A stretch of 64,000 bases of DNA from Polytrichum commune (Eukaryota > Streptophyta > Polytrichopsida > Polytrichales > Polytrichaceae). The DNA lies in the NCBI GenBank assembly GCA_950295325.1, contig OX485803.1, forward strand, positions 48,687,554 to 48,751,553, in the 5' to 3' direction. Within the stretch, counting starts at the first letter, position 1. The number at the start of each line of letters is the position of its first letter. Both the position numbers and the translations under genes were made by a program. Below the pieces are notes generated by a model. The model worked only from the letters and a program-made list of their open reading frames with translations. It was not told where the DNA came from and ran no database searches. Below, piece after piece: positions 43,359 to 57,221 of this stretch.

Positions 43359-46300
43359 GCTAAGCCTCATAAGTACGAATTTCATGCTTTCCAATCAACC
43401 TTAAACGTTGAGTAAATTCAACAAGACAGCCACATTATGTAAGTACTTACCCACAACACGCGATTGCACTTGTGAAAATGATGGAAAAACGTTAACACTT
43501 GAGAACTTAGTGAAGGCCTTTGGGATTTTTTTTTTTAATTTACTTGATGAGGAGACAGTTTGGAGGTGGGGTCCCACCCCCTTCACCTCCCTTTCCACCG
43601 ACTTTACCTGTCAAACCAAAGGGACTCAAATGCAAAGAGCGTGTAATGAGTTTAACGTACGCGGAATTTACTACCCTCACTCGTGTCGAAGTATAATAAA
43701 CAATGCGCAATAATAACCAACGATTCCCCATAATGCCTCAAGTGTGGGGATGGGAGATTCTAATCTGAGCTAGGCTCCCATCAAAATCCCACTTCATTCA
43801 TTACTTATGATGTTTTAGCTTAGTTCAAAAGTAGCACCCTCACTCACCGCCTTGTTACGGCTTTACTTACTTGATGATGTCTTTTTTTTTTAAAGCCTCA
43901 CACGGCCGCATGAAGGTCACGTTAGTACTTAGATGATGGCAAGAACCGTCGCTTCTAAATTTTGAGCATACATACTTTCATTGGAGGGGAAGTTCTATGT
44001 GAATCCCGTTGCTAATTGGAAGGAGGTTCCAATGCACCAAACTATGTCTTGTTTGAATTCCGTTTGCAAAAGTTATAAGAGTTCAAAGTTTTATTGGTAA
44101 CGTAAATGGGTCTTAAATGGTTACGTTTTCTGGCTAGTCCACTTCTTCTTGTAAGATATGGAAACACACGATTCGTACGAGATGGTTAGCAAGGTTGTAG
44201 CCACTTTCGTAACAATTTTTGGAGCTCTTATGAGTGTCTTGTTCATTGTCAAAGTGAAGAATTCTAGTGCTCATTATAAATTATTGTCTGCACACTCAAA
44301 ATCTTGGCAAGGAAAACACCCCCCTCGGCATGGAGAATCTTGTGTGTTCACATAATAGATGGGGGAAATTCCTATAAGATTTTGGGTTATATTGAGGGAG
44401 AATGGTTTGAGCTGGAAAACATGTGATCAAGGAGGCAATCTTTTGCCCCAATGGGTATTGCCCATTATAAATATCAAGTAATAATATGGTAGAAAAGGCT
44501 AGAATGGACATTTAAAATTGAGTGTTGAATGGGGAATTAATAAGCTTGAATGTCCACTTCATAATACTTCTCTAAGAATCAAGTCGGCCACTTATTGGTT
44601 CATGTAAACAAAAAAAGACAGTGCTCAACATTGTCCTCGTTAGTGGGGCCCTACCTAACCATTTCTTGTGATTGCAAGTGTTGACTTCCATATTTTATGT
44701 CTAAATTACATGATGTCCAAAATTCTTCAAGTACTTTCATTGGCCTCCTTAAGCAATCTTTTTGAGTCAGTAAAATGAACCACTTTTAATTTCTTGTCTT
44801 TCACAAGCAGGTCAAGTCTTGTAGATGTACACAATAACCACACTTATCATAGCACTTGGCAACACCCAAAACCACAGGTGACTTCCACATACAATCGATT
44901 GATACAATTAAATGTAGACATCAAGGGTGACTGAAAAGTTTCAAGTTCATTCAGATGCACCCTAAGACAATTAAGGGTTAAATTACCCTAAACCACCTGA
45001 TATCCAAGCTCAATATGAAAAACATTCATGACCCCCCCCCCCACGAATCCATTTCCTTAACCTCCTCTAGAATAGGCACCTAACCTCCAAATTCAAAATC
45101 ATATTTTCTTTATGATTGTATCACACAACCCATAACATTATCCATCTTATCATCAAAATTAAAGAAATCTTAACTCTATTACGCCCTCGTTCGACTTCAA
45201 AACTTCTTCAGCTTTGTAACTATTGATTGTCCTCAAATTTGAGCAAAGACACGAGAATTTCCTTGACAATATATGAATGGCGAGTAGGTAAAAGCATACA
45301 TGAAGTTGGGGTCAAATTTATTTTAATTAAGTTATGTGTCTGTTAAGTGGCCATTTGTCTCATGTGGTAGCCTACTTTTGAGCTCTAAGTGGCCATTTAA
45401 CAACATACTAATTCTAGCAATTTCAACTACATATATATCATGACCCATCACGACATGCATGCATTGACTTCTTGGTCAATAGGGAAATAATTTCATTCAA
45501 TAAACATAATCTTGTTGGTAAGGCAATGAAAAGGTGTTGAGGTTTAGCCTAAGGGAAAAATGATTTAGGTAGGCAAGGTGGCGTATTCTCTTCCTTAGTG
45601 ATCACATACACATGCCTAAGAATAGCGACAATCGAACTTAGAGTTAAATTAATGTGTGTACGTAGTCCAATCTCATAATGACACATGTCATTATAGTGTC
45701 CATTGTGGTATAAAAGCTTTGTCATATACCATTAAAATACGTGTTTATGATTAGGAAGAGTGACCACATAAGGTCCACATATATCAGACCAACAATAAAC
45801 CAATCTTGTAATCATTTTAGGCACATGTGCCTATTCAAAAACAATACAAAAAAACCTCATCAATTGATTTAATAGCAAGGGCATGTCACTATTGGACTCA
45901 ATAGACTAGATATTTTGACCTCATTCTTATGTAAAGAATTGTAGGTTATGTCATGTACACAAGTAACCACCCAAGTGGTACTTATGCAGTATGGGACTAA
46001 TTGGTTTGGGCTTTGTGGCATTTATGTAAAGTAATTCATCATAGATGAAAGGTTTCCGTTAAAAGCAAAGTCCTATAAAATTGAGGATCATTTCATTCCA
46101 ATTAAACCCCATGAGATCAATTTGGGGTCTTTAATGCAAATTTTTAGAGTTTAATTATTTAGAAATATGCATTGTCATATGCATAGCCGGACCATTTAGC
46201 TATAGGTATACAACCAATTTTTGCTTGGTGAAGAGACCTCCTAGAAAGCCACAAAATCTAACTTACAAAGTGACTTGGGTACCTATTTCGAAAGTCCTTC

Positions 46301-47229
46301 CTCTCTCGGCGTTGCTTATTCACACGCACGGTACATCCCGTCCCATTTTGGTCGGAAATTTTCAAAACTATCTCATGGGAAGGAGGGACATAAGGTACCC
46401 AAAACCAATACTATGTACCATGGTCATACTTTTGAAACAGTGTCCAGGGAAACTATAGGGCATAACCTATCAAAATCTTATTGTTTCCAAGTCCAACTGG
46501 TTACATGTCGTGATCTTTATTTGTTTTATTAGTGTGAGATATATTATACTCATTTCTCAAAAATAATATGTAATAACATGAAGTCTTGAACTTGATCCGA
46601 TTCATCAACGGTTGGTCCAATTTCAAACTGAAATTTAAATTGTTGATTTAAATTTTCAATGTTGGATGTCAACAATTATACCTTAGGAACTTTAAAATGT
46701 ATGATAATGGTACATACAATGTGCAACAAAACGAAGTCAACAATCCGTAATTGGAAATTTGAGCCTCACTTGTGGACAACTCGGTGAATAAATTTTCATA
46801 TAACCATTGTTAGAAGATATGATTTTGAGTTTGCTACCTGACATGCAATCAATATTGACAAATACACAAGTTATGATTAGAAATTGCTATTCCAACTCTA
46901 ACACATTTCATGACTCACTTTTGCATGCCTCTCCACATCAAACACAATGAGGTTGAGGAAGAGGGATTCAACATGCAAAACTCATATTCTCGTGTACATT
47001 TGGACAATGCTTCATCACAAAGCTCTCTACATGTTCTCTATGGATAGAATTCAATAATCATGGTGTACCTAAACGAACTATTTGCTAGTCCTAGAATAGA
47101 GGACTTGTTACCTCTATTTTGTGACATTGCAAGCTAGTAATTTTTCAAGGGATGTATCAAATGAGTTGCAGGTGACTTAGAGTCATGTTGCATAAATTAG
47201 GAGAAAATGATTGTCCGATCTTTGAGCTA
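43359..47229. other. AT-rich DNA without a recognised gene
   Basis: Holds a poly-C run of 11 (45032-45042) and only short, unrecognised frames. Confidence 0.5.
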
Positions 47230-48050
47230 GTAGTGGTGGTAGATCACAAGTGCTCATAGATGCACACATGACAATATATGTCAAAGCTGCAACATTAGGA
47301 GGTATTAAAGTTGCGCCACATGTTGCCCCACATGTGTGTAGGGAATGCCAAATTATTGTAAGTGTTGATACATTGAGAAGGGCTTCACATGTTGCAGGGC
47401 TCATATGAAATGATGCAAAAGAAGCCAAAATTGAACCAAAAACACATCAAGAAGCGGCTTGAATATGGTAGACGCCATGAACATTGGAACATTTGTGGTT
47501 GGAAGTGCCTTATTTTCTTTGATGAGACAAAGGTAAATCAATGTTTCTATGATGGTCACATTTGGTGTTGCATTCATGATGGATAATCTTGTGATTTAAG
47601 ACAGTTTCAACATAATAAAGTTTGGTGGTGGTTTGGTGATGGTGTGGGGTCGCATGATGTGCCAAGACCGTGACATCATTCATAGAGTTCAAGGAAGATT
47701 GGATTAACAACAATACAAGGAATTCTTGCGAAGAGATTTATTATACACTATGATGTCTTATGATCTTGATCCTTCTCATTTTATTTTTCATCATGATAAT
47801 GATCCCAAACATATAACATAAAATATCCACCAATAACATTAATGTTCTTAAGTGGCATGTGCATTCTCTTAACGTAAATGTCGTCTCAATCAATATCAAA
47901 GTGCTCCAACAAGAATTTTAGAGTTGTGAGAGTGTCTTGAGAAATGTTGGGCTTCCATTACACCATGGGAGTGTAGAAGCTTGTATTAGAAGCACGTCAA
48001 AGTGAATCCAAGTTGTTTTAGCCAATACATGCATGTGGACAAAGTGTTAA
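47230..48050 (+). pseudogene. Tc1-like (Tc1/mariner) transposase, decayed
   Basis: Pieces in order: VSVDTLRRASHVAGL (N-terminal DNA-binding end, near 47358), KPKLNQKHIKKRLEYGRRHE, FFDETKV with the first catalytic Asp (47515-47535), a frameshift, FGGGLVMVWG (near 47618), QYKEFLRRDLLYTMMSYDLD, then HHDNDPKH with the second catalytic Asp (47788-47811). Further decayed blocks LKWHVHSLNVN (near 47850) and IQVVLANTCMWTK (48006-48044) fit the C-terminus. The third acidic residue is not readable. At least one frameshift and several stops. The DETK and DNDPKH signatures are of Tc1 type; the enzyme cut and pasted its own transposon. Terminal repeats were not found. Confidence 0.75.
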
Positions 48051-50936
48051 GTTGTGTTTTGAAAGAGGATGCAAAAGTAAGTCAAGGAACATAGTTTATG
48101 TTAAATATAATTTTATGTACATATTAATGTGAAAGAGACATTCTCACCCATCAGAATGTAGCATGCTCAAACTAATATCTTGCACAATATATGGTTTGGG
48201 ATGACCTATTACCAATTTCTCTACATTGTTGATTGAATCATGAATTACAAGAGTTTGACTTGGTTTTGCTACACATTGTAACGTTCATTGTTTGAGGGCA
48301 TACGTACCTTCCATGTAAGTTAAGCCACCGCCAAGAGGTGGCAATTCTCCTATGCCTAGTGGGCATTGATATTGGCCCCAATTATTACCAAGTCCGCAAT
48401 ACAATAAAGATTGGCCTACATCCACCGCTTTCGGAATCTCAAGAAGAGTACATGAGGAAGTACATAAAGTATGGTCATTACCTCATGTGGGGCCACACTA
48501 TTTGTGAATTCTTCACACTAAGCAATTTTGCATGAACATTTGGAAACATTGTGGGTCACACTACTGAATGAGAAACATCTACACCAAAAGGAAGCTGGTA
48601 ATATCCTTACCTTGAAGCTTGGTGAAACACGAAAAATGTAAGGGGAAAATTCTCCTATTCATGTCAATGAACGGAACACCAATTTTATTTTTATTTTATT
48701 TATGACAACATCTACATTTATGAAAGGCGATATGTGAGGTGTGCTTGATGGATTTTATTTATTTATTATTATTATTATTTGGGGGTGGGGGGGGGATGCA
48801 GTATTGAATATGCCCCTCCCAAGTTTGTCGTTGATTTTTTCAACTGGATTCCACTAAACTACTTTAGGGTCTTGAACCCCCAGTTTTGGAGTTGTGTTAG
48901 TTAAAAATGAGATGTCACCAAGCTATGCAAATTTTGACTCTATTTTCACCCTCCCCATAGTAGGTGTCACATAATTTTATCTATGTTTGGAGATTTAATT
49001 AACACATATATGGAGTGTAAAATTCTAGTATTGATTTGTTTAAGGTTAAGAACTAAGAATATTGGAACTAAAACTTGGAATAGTATAATGTTTAGTTCAA
49101 AATTGGAAAAACATAATTATTTTGCATGATTATGTAGAAACATTCAAACTAAGTAGGCTCCTCTTCTTGCATATTTGACAAATTTCCGAGTTGCATTGCT
49201 CATCCACCTAACTAGGATTTAAGTATATTTGAATTTATGCATGGGTTTTAGACAATTTCAACCGCCAACATGATGCACACTAGATCACAATACTACGTAA
49301 ATCTGGTAGTTGGCGAACATGGGATACAAACATCCAAAGCTATGGTTGTCGCGTTGTTTCTTTTGTTGTTGCCGTTTGATGTTTTAATCCCCACAACTGG
49401 ACATCCCTTATTATTTTTGGACAAGTGATTTGTCCAACTATACTTAAATGTCAGTTCCTTGCACTAATGACCATGTTTAATGTACATGCTTGTCTAATGA
49501 GTTTGCTATATATCACATCACAAATCCAAATTGTTGTTACACCATTGTAAGCACACCAAATTTAAGCATCAAGTTTAGTCCACTTTCCCAACATGATCCC
49601 ACATTTACTTGTCAAATCTCCTAGTTTCAAATTGTTTCATCACTTGGAGTCCGAAATTCCTTCGACATGGTTACAACATGAGGTTCTATTTCTTAATGTG
49701 GGAGTCACACTTTTTAATGAAGTCGTTCATTTACTGTGAGCCACATAAGGAAGTTTCATGGTACTCTACCAACACCCCCCTTAGTTACTTAAGGCAGGTT
49801 TAAAATTTGGGTCGAGGTCCCCATGGGATGGACTCTTCATTGGATACCTAAATAACGTGTGCGGTTCACTATGAAATTAACCCCCATATGTACGAGAAGA
49901 TTATGGCATAAATAATGGCATGTTAGAAAATGCACTCATGTATTCATACTGAGTTTTTTAGTTTTAATGCGATTAATGTCTCCATTGCATATACAAAATG
50001 TAATTCATGAATCAAATAGGCCTTTATTACATATAAGTGCCACTTTTGCTTTCGAGTGAGAAAGTTATTGAACATTTTTTCATCCATAGCATGTAACATA
50101 ACAATTGCATCAAATGAACAAAGACAAAAGCACAATAACTTAGTTGCAATCTAGAGGGAAAAACTTAGGTTTGTAAAAAAACCATAACCCATATGCAAAT
50201 CCTAACAAGAATGGGCACGGTAGTCATTGATGACTACTACCACATGACAACAATGGATGACGTGAATTGGGTCTAACTAAAAAAAACTACTATCATTTTT
50301 TCTCTAAACCTTAGGGTCCCTTTTTGTACAGTTCCCTTCACGTCAAAATTCTCGATGGCCTTTTGAAGTTTCCAAACTAAAGGAAAACAAGGCCTCTCCC
50401 TTATGTATACTTTGTACGCTAACGCCTTAGATAATACCCCTTCATACACTCACATTAGTGCGTATGTGGTATTAAGAGTCCACCCCCCCCCCCCCCCCCC
50501 CCCAAGGGCAAGGTCCAAGAAACTCGGGGTCCTATTTAACACCCCTTTAACAACCCTTACTTTTTAACACAAGATTACAACCAAGCTTGAAGATCGGTTC
50601 CTCAAATCAAGTTATGAAGAGTATTTTCTTGAGTGGAAACCGCTGAGATTTGACATGATAATAATGCCACATCACCGTGACTCCGTTTCACAATATCTTG
50701 GACCCGAAGCCTAGTGGAAACTCCTTGGGTCCCAATTCTTGCTCTCTACCAACCAATAGGGTTGCTCAGTTTTTTAGTTTCTTTGGTCTTGGACCCTAGT
50801 GTAAAGTCCCTCTTAGAACAACCACGTACATGTACATACTTCGAACAAAGAAAGCTACAATTAGTGTGGGTCCTCACTCCAACTAAAAGCTGCACCACTA
50901 ACTTGTTCAACCACACTAAAAGCCGTGCTTACCTAA

Positions 50937-50969
<33 letters not shown>

Positions 50970-51640
50970 GTTCCCCGCTTGGTTTGTGAAAGCCACTTGT
51001 GCATTGCGGGAATGGGAGATTTTTTTAATGTACTAAAGTGTATCTCCGGCAATGCACTTTTGAGGAAATGTTTGGGATTCGCCTAACCAAGTTGAGGAGT
51101 GTCGGTTGTGAGGCGATCGGGGTTTTGATTGGAGGGTGGATGGAGGATTGGGGGAGGTAGGACAAAGTTAAACCGTTTTGCTTGCCTCCACCTTGAATGG
51201 CATAGGATGTAGAGGTATGATAGTCGGTCCCGACACCAAAGACAATCGAGCAATTGTATTGGTCGAGAGCCAAAATTGTTGGACCCAAGGAGTTTACACT
51301 AGGGTTTAAGTCTAAACTATGACGAAATGAAGTGGCGTTAAATTTGGCACCACTTTCATGTCAAATCTTGATGGTTTCCGGTTGTCGAGAAAATGCTCGT
51401 ACTTTGAGCACAAACCACTCTTCAAGCTTGAGTCTGGTCTTGAATCCAAAAGTAAAGTTCAATCAGGTCCGAGGTTTGAATCCTAGGCCTCATGCATGGA
51501 CACCTAAGGGTTGCACATGTAGTATATATAAGTTTAAGGCCATTGAAAGAAGGATAGAAGTTCAAACTCATAGGTAAGAAATAGCTTAAAGTACTTCCAA
51601 GTTGAAAAATTGGTAAACAATGCATGCCTAACACACACAC
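48051..51640. other. AT-rich DNA without a recognised gene
   Basis: Microsatellites: TTA at about 48756-48780, a 21-base poly-C at 50483-50503 and (GTT)10 at 50938-50969. Frames near 51025-51290 (minus, 87 codons) and 50714-50989 are unrecognised. Confidence 0.5.
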
Positions 51641-51649
51641 ATGTGTGTG

Positions 51650-51691
<42 letters not shown>

Positions 51692-51701
51692 GAGAGAGAA
51701 A
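51641..51701. repeat. (CT)n(TA)n(GA)n palindromic microsatellite
   Basis: A CT run, a TA run and an AGAGAG run follow each other, making a self-complementary block. Confidence 0.9.
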
Positions 51702-51709
51702 AAAAACTA

Positions 51710-52083
51710 CACTACAAATGATATTAAGTGTCACCAATACTAATCGTCTTGCTTAATACTAATTGTAAACTGCAGTGTAGTGTCACCAACACTACATGTT
51801 AACCCAACAATATTTATCATTCCTTGTAAAAACTTTAGGGGGGGTTATAGATTTACAGTGTTGCAATTACTCTCACTTACCAAGTGATTTTCATCCAAAT
51901 TTCCAATCACCCATGACAATATTCCATCACAAATTGCTGACAAGAGAAGGCATGATTTTGGCCAACGGATAAACTCATCCATCATCCATGACAATATTTG
52001 TTCACTGATTCATACGAAGTATCATCCGAATTGTTACCATAGTGACATAAAATACCATAAGACACTAAATATCATATTTAGTG
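51710..52083. mobile_element. CACTA-ended MITE, family M, copy 2
   Basis: Starts CACTACAAATG after TA (51708-51709) and ends ATATTTAGTG before TA (52084-52085). The right end is itself palindromic (CACTAAATATCATATTTAGTG). Internal sequence matches copies 1 and 3. 374 bp. Confidence 0.8.
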
Positions 52084-52301
52084 TAATCTTGTCATGATTA
52101 ATCACAAACCTTGTTAAAATAAATCATCACTATCCTAGAGTCATGCTAGGTAAGGTAAGGTAAGGTAGATGACAACATACACCCCTCATTACAGAGAGTC
52201 CTGTTAAGCACATAACTGGTCACCATAATTTCCTTGTAGAATTATCTTTGTCATAGGGGAAAATTTTGCCATTAATCAAAAAGTTGAAAAGCAGGACAAC
52301 A

Positions 52302-52322
52302 TATATATATATATATATATAT
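52302..52322. repeat. (AT)n microsatellite
   Basis: About ten AT units. Confidence 0.9.
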
Positions 52323-52420
52323 CCTTGGTTTTTGTATGTGTTTATCTAGCAATGGGTAGGAGAGTTTTAATTGTGGGTTCTAGAGAATACTGTCCAGTCA
52401 TGTGGGCCCATCAGCCTTAA

Positions 52421-52912
52421 GGGCCACTTCACACATGAGCCAAGAGCCGTGACCATGAAATTGTGAGAGCCCAAAAGAAAGTGGTTAAAGGCCACCCTAA
52501 CACACCTCCAAACTCATGGAGTGTGGTCACGGACCCTCAAGTGTAGTGTGAAGTCATATGTGACCGGACCCTCCACCAAATGCCATTTCAATGAATTTGT
52601 CTTCACAAAGGTCCTCACACATGATAAAATAAAATAAATCAATGGTTGTTTTGTGAGCGTTTGGAGTGCCATGGTCTCCCGGTTTTTGTATCAGGCCTAA
52701 CTCCAAGAAGTGGTGGTTTTTGGAAATAGTCCAAGTGACCATGAAACATGATCCATTCGATGCCATGTAAGAATCCATGTAGACTTTACATCCATCTTGC
52801 ATTCACATACTCCGTCGGTCCCTCAAGCGTAGTCTGAAGCAAACTTGGACCGGCTCCGGAGTGCTTGAAGTGTAATGGTCACGGGCTCTCAGTCTCGTGT
52901 GTGAAGTGGCCC
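52421..52912. mobile_element. Tourist-like MITE T3
   Basis: Ends GGGCCACTTCACACATGAG / reverse complement of GGGCCACTTCACACACGAG, duplication TAA (52418-52420 and 52913-52915). Same family as T2, inverted. 492 bp. Confidence 0.87.
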
Positions 52913-53051
52913 TAAGATCCTCGTATACATGCCAAGCTCGAAGGTTCAATTAGCCTACATATGCACACCACCACTTTCTCAACCGCAGGCTTATTAATAG
53001 AGCAACCCAATTAGTCTAATCAGGCTGTAATTAACTTTGAAAGTTCACTTA

Positions 53052-53601
53052 GGGGTTGTTTACATCATGGACCATGAAGTTGTCCCACTTCCCTAGAAAA
53101 TCTATGATTAGATGTTGGATTCATTGTGGGACCACTTCAGTTTACATCAAAAGGAAAATGTCAAAGTGACCATGGAGTTTGAGGTTTCCATAAGACATAT
53201 TTTAAGGCCTACATTATCCACTAACATGATCCAACGAGTTTTGCAGTGAAAGAGGCAAAAGAGGTGCTACAGTAGACAAAGACAAGGGCCCATGGTTGAG
53301 AAATATTAGTATAATAAATTTTTCATGAATCTTTTTTTGGGGGGGGGAAGAGAAGATGAAGACAAGAGAAGACAAAACAATGATCAAACTTTAATTTTTT
53401 TTAAACTTCCCATTTTGGACATATATTTAAAAAATAAGCACATTCACTTTTCGGTACATGGTCATTCCTCTTGGTGCACATTCAATTTACACCTAGTGAG
53501 GGGCCCAAAGACTTTGTGAAAAAAATTTACAAGTAATCGGACCATGAAAAAAAGGCGATCTTTCATGGTCCAACTTCATGATCCATGATGTAAAGCGGCC
53601 C
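53052..53601. mobile_element. Tourist-like MITE T4
   Basis: Ends GGGGTTGTTTACATCATGG / reverse complement of GGGCCGCTTTACATCATGG, extended by GACCATGAAGTTG. TTA on both sides (53049-53051 and 53602-53604). Interior differs from T1 and T2. 550 bp. Confidence 0.85.
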
Positions 53602-53604
53602 TTA

Positions 53605-55510
53605 GGCTTTCTAGAAGGCGTCTCATGGCTTGGAAGCTGTGATAACATAGAGCACTTCCTTTACAGAAAAAAAAACAATTCGACCATGCAGCCGCTAGCC
53701 CTCTCCATTGTTATTATAGACCAGACATTAGTGGAATAAAATGTGTAGTTTAGTATATACAAAAGTGAGAGACCAATGGAAGTATATTTCCGTAAAAATC
53801 CATCAAAAGAAATTTATCGAAGGTTGAAAACTCTTCATAATTCAAGCAGTGCTTGCGGAAGAGGTCCTCACATATGCCCATGCTCCCCAAGAATACAATG
53901 AAGTAAGGTAGAAGAGTGCATATAAGGTGTTACCAGACCTCTTGTAGTCAATGTCAACAAGGTTACAATACTTCCTCGAAATTAGCCAACAAATTCAATC
54001 CATTATAAAGAAGATTAGCGGATTGATCATGGTAATCAATAATTTGTAGGAAAGAAAAGAAAAAAATAATGCATGTAACAAGGTACCAACATGAATACGA
54101 GCCTGTTGGCCTTGTGTTGATCATGGTGTCCCATGATGCAGTATAGGGTGTTATGTCTCCTTTCAACAATTTGTATGTATAAGTTTCTCTACTATTGTGT
54201 AAGATTGCATTCTAGAATTCAATTTTTGGGTTAAACCAATATACCCTTGCTCCTCCTATAGTTTGCAACCACGTTTCATGAACTGGAACTACGTTGAGTT
54301 CTTTATCAAATGATCCAAGTTTCCCCATCTTCATCGTTTTTTAGACCACTTACTTTCTACTGTTGTAAAGCCTAAAGAACAAAAAAGATGGTTTATAGAT
54401 AGATAGAAACATAGATAGAAGTGTTAGCATGAATGAGGGACGCTTCATTTTCGTCATAACTGCAAGGTCATATGTGAACCCGAAATCAGCCTTGACATAC
54501 ACATAACTAAGATTTGAGTAAATATGGACAAAAGACTTGTTCAAAATTGATAATACATTAGAGAGTTTTTTTTCATGATTCACACATGGACATTGTAAAT
54601 AACTTATTTGGAAGAAGAAATTAGAAGCAATATGATGAAAACCCCAATTAGGCATACTTTGAGAAGATATATGTTCAAATATTCCTCTAGGTGTGTATTT
54701 TCTTACAAATAACACAGTGTGCATGCAACTAACACATGCTCCAACAAGCGATGCAGATCAAGTCTAGGATTAGTTGTCATCATTACTATCAAAGGGTCCA
54801 CTAATAGAAGTGAACACATAAAAGTTCATTATGTCCAGAATTCATGCCTAAGTCTAGATTTACTCAAGACATAGTTATATATTCCAAAATATGATGCCTA
54901 TAACCTTTATCGTAAGGCTTGTAATTCTTATTGCATTAGAATTGGCCTAGTGTGTTGTCAAAATGAAGAAAATGTACCCTATATCTATGCAGATTTTGTA
55001 TCCTCTAATTTTGAATAATACAGTTGTCCTTGTGCAGCCACGTGGGTAGGTACTACCAATATCATGTGCACCCATGCGGATGGACATGGACCCCAATGTA
55101 TACTCACATTTAGGCTCATTTGTCATTGAGATGAATTGGATTGAAGGAGGAAATATACAACTCCTTTATTGATCAATAGCAAAAAGGTGAAGTGATCATT
55201 TTTTAGTTTTTTCATTTTGTTGCTGAGAGAATTGAAACAAGTTTTTTCTTCAATTCCAATCAAACTACACAAAGCCACAAGGGACCCGGAAAAGAGAGCT
55301 TGGCAGGTTCTCAAGGGTGCACCTAGTGGAACCAAAACAACCCACAAAGAGGATGAGACCCTTTCTTCATAGTCCAGTCTTTAGAAATCTCGGCATATTT
55401 ATATTTGTCTATCACAATATAAGTTAGGAACGCGTTCACATTCATCGTAGAAGTGTGTAATTAAACATGGGACCTATGACTCATTTGGGCCTTTCCAATT
55501 ATTTGGATTG

Positions 55511-55569
<59 letters not shown>

Positions 55570-56851
55570 GGCATGAGTTAGAGGTTTGACCCTTGGGCAT
55601 ATACATAAGCTCATGTTTGAGTTTTTGACTCTAATAGTTCTAACCCCATTTGAAAATATCAAGGTTAACAATATAAAATGTTTTTTTGTTTAAACCTCCA
55701 TGTTGACTTCAACCATGCACCAATAACTAATTGAACACATAAAATATGCAAGACAACCAACTCCTGACCAAAACTCTAGTTGAATTAACGGATGACTTCA
55801 TTATCTTAAAGCACAATAGATTCAATTTGTTTTATAGTACAGATGAACAACTTGCCAAAACACCTTTTAACTCACAAAATTCAAACTATTATGCAATTGA
55901 CATGAGAAAGTTTGAACTTGAGTCCAAGATGGGTCCAAGATATAACAAACATTAGCACTTTTAACAAAGTAAATTTCATGGTTAAATTGCAAATAGAAAC
56001 ATCTTCCGACTATATTATACTTTTCATACATAATTTTTAACTTGGAAAATGTTTTTTTTATCAAAGTGGATTTACTTCCAATCCAAAAAAAAAAACCAGT
56101 AGAGAAGTTGAACTACGCCTTTATGGTTACTTATGTGAAGGTTAAAAAAATATTGAGTTGCCAGAAAATAGGAAAAATGTTCGTAAAGAAATTGTCTAAC
56201 TTTGTGATTCATGTGAGACATAATATTAAGGAAGGGTCAATGTTCGATGTGGGCCTATTCCATGTCTTATAAGAGTAGCAAGCCAATTATTTTTAAGCTT
56301 ATAATGCATTCCTAGTAAGTGGTGTGGGACTTGGATTCACTCCTCTTTTAACTACATTGTTATGGTATATATTGTGGGCCACACTAATAATCATGAATCT
56401 ACACTAAAAACATCATAGATAATACTATAGGTGCACGTCATTTATCGACCCACATTATATAAATCAAAGGTCCAGTATACAAATGATGATAATTTTTCAA
56501 GTTTTGTTTGTTTTCTATAAACAAATATTGATGTTTTCCTCAAGTTTTTCTTGTGTTCTTTTTTAAATTAAAAATAATTCTATATTGTAGGACTTCTTAT
56601 GCTCTTCTTTTCTAAAGACATCAAGACTGCCTTTACTTGAATGCAATGAGCACTCAAAGTCCAATTGCAATTATCATCAAGAAACGCCTTCATGTCAATT
56701 TTTGATGTTCTCTCCTTCGATTCTTGGACTTAGGAAGTGAGTTTATGCTCTTTGGGTTTGCATTCTTAATTGATTTTAGTCAAAATCCTATTGGCAACTA
56801 GAAACAAAAGAGTGAGAACAGAATGAGTGGTTGAATATTCAAGTGTAAGTA
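53605..56851. other. AT-rich DNA without a recognised gene
   Basis: A long GA microsatellite lies at about 55515-55567. A 124-codon minus frame at 54350-54724 shows no known domain and is probably chance. Confidence 0.5.
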
Positions 56852-57219
56852 CACTAAATATTGTATTCAATCTCACCAATTCTATTTGTCTTGCTCATTA
56901 CTTGGAAATCATAAACCGCCCGTGTCGTGTCACCAACACTAAATGTAAACCTAACAATATTTGTCATTCCTTGTACAAAATTTGGGCTTCATAGATTTAC
57001 AACGTTATAATTATTGTCACTTACTAAGAAACTTTCATCCAGATTTTGATCATTCATGACCATATTTCATTACAAAAATGTTAGGATGCATAATATACCA
57101 AACTGGAGAGAATTGTAGTAGTTTGGGATGTCATTGCAAACTTCTTTATAAGAAATGTCATTAGAATAATTACCATAGTGGCATGAAGTGCCATATGACA
57201 CCAAATAAAATATTTGGTG
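56852..57219. mobile_element. CACTA-ended MITE, family M, copy 3
   Basis: Starts CACTAAATATTG after TA (56850-56851) and ends ATATTTGGTG before TA (57220-57221). Same internal blocks as the other M copies. 368 bp. Confidence 0.8.
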
Positions 57220-57221
57220 TA

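Noticed and set aside
45690-45930. Minus-strand piece resembling a copia integrase (SDICGP)
   Set aside because: Only one short motif matches; the surrounding frames contain many stops and no GAG-pre-integrase or further integrase motif is readable.
51440-51500. tRNA-derived SINE (B-box-like GGTTTGAATCC)
   Set aside because: No A-box or cloverleaf at the right distance and no second copy.
54350-54724. 124-codon minus-strand frame as a gene
   Set aside because: No domain, composition like the surrounding AT-rich DNA, no upstream or downstream gene signals.
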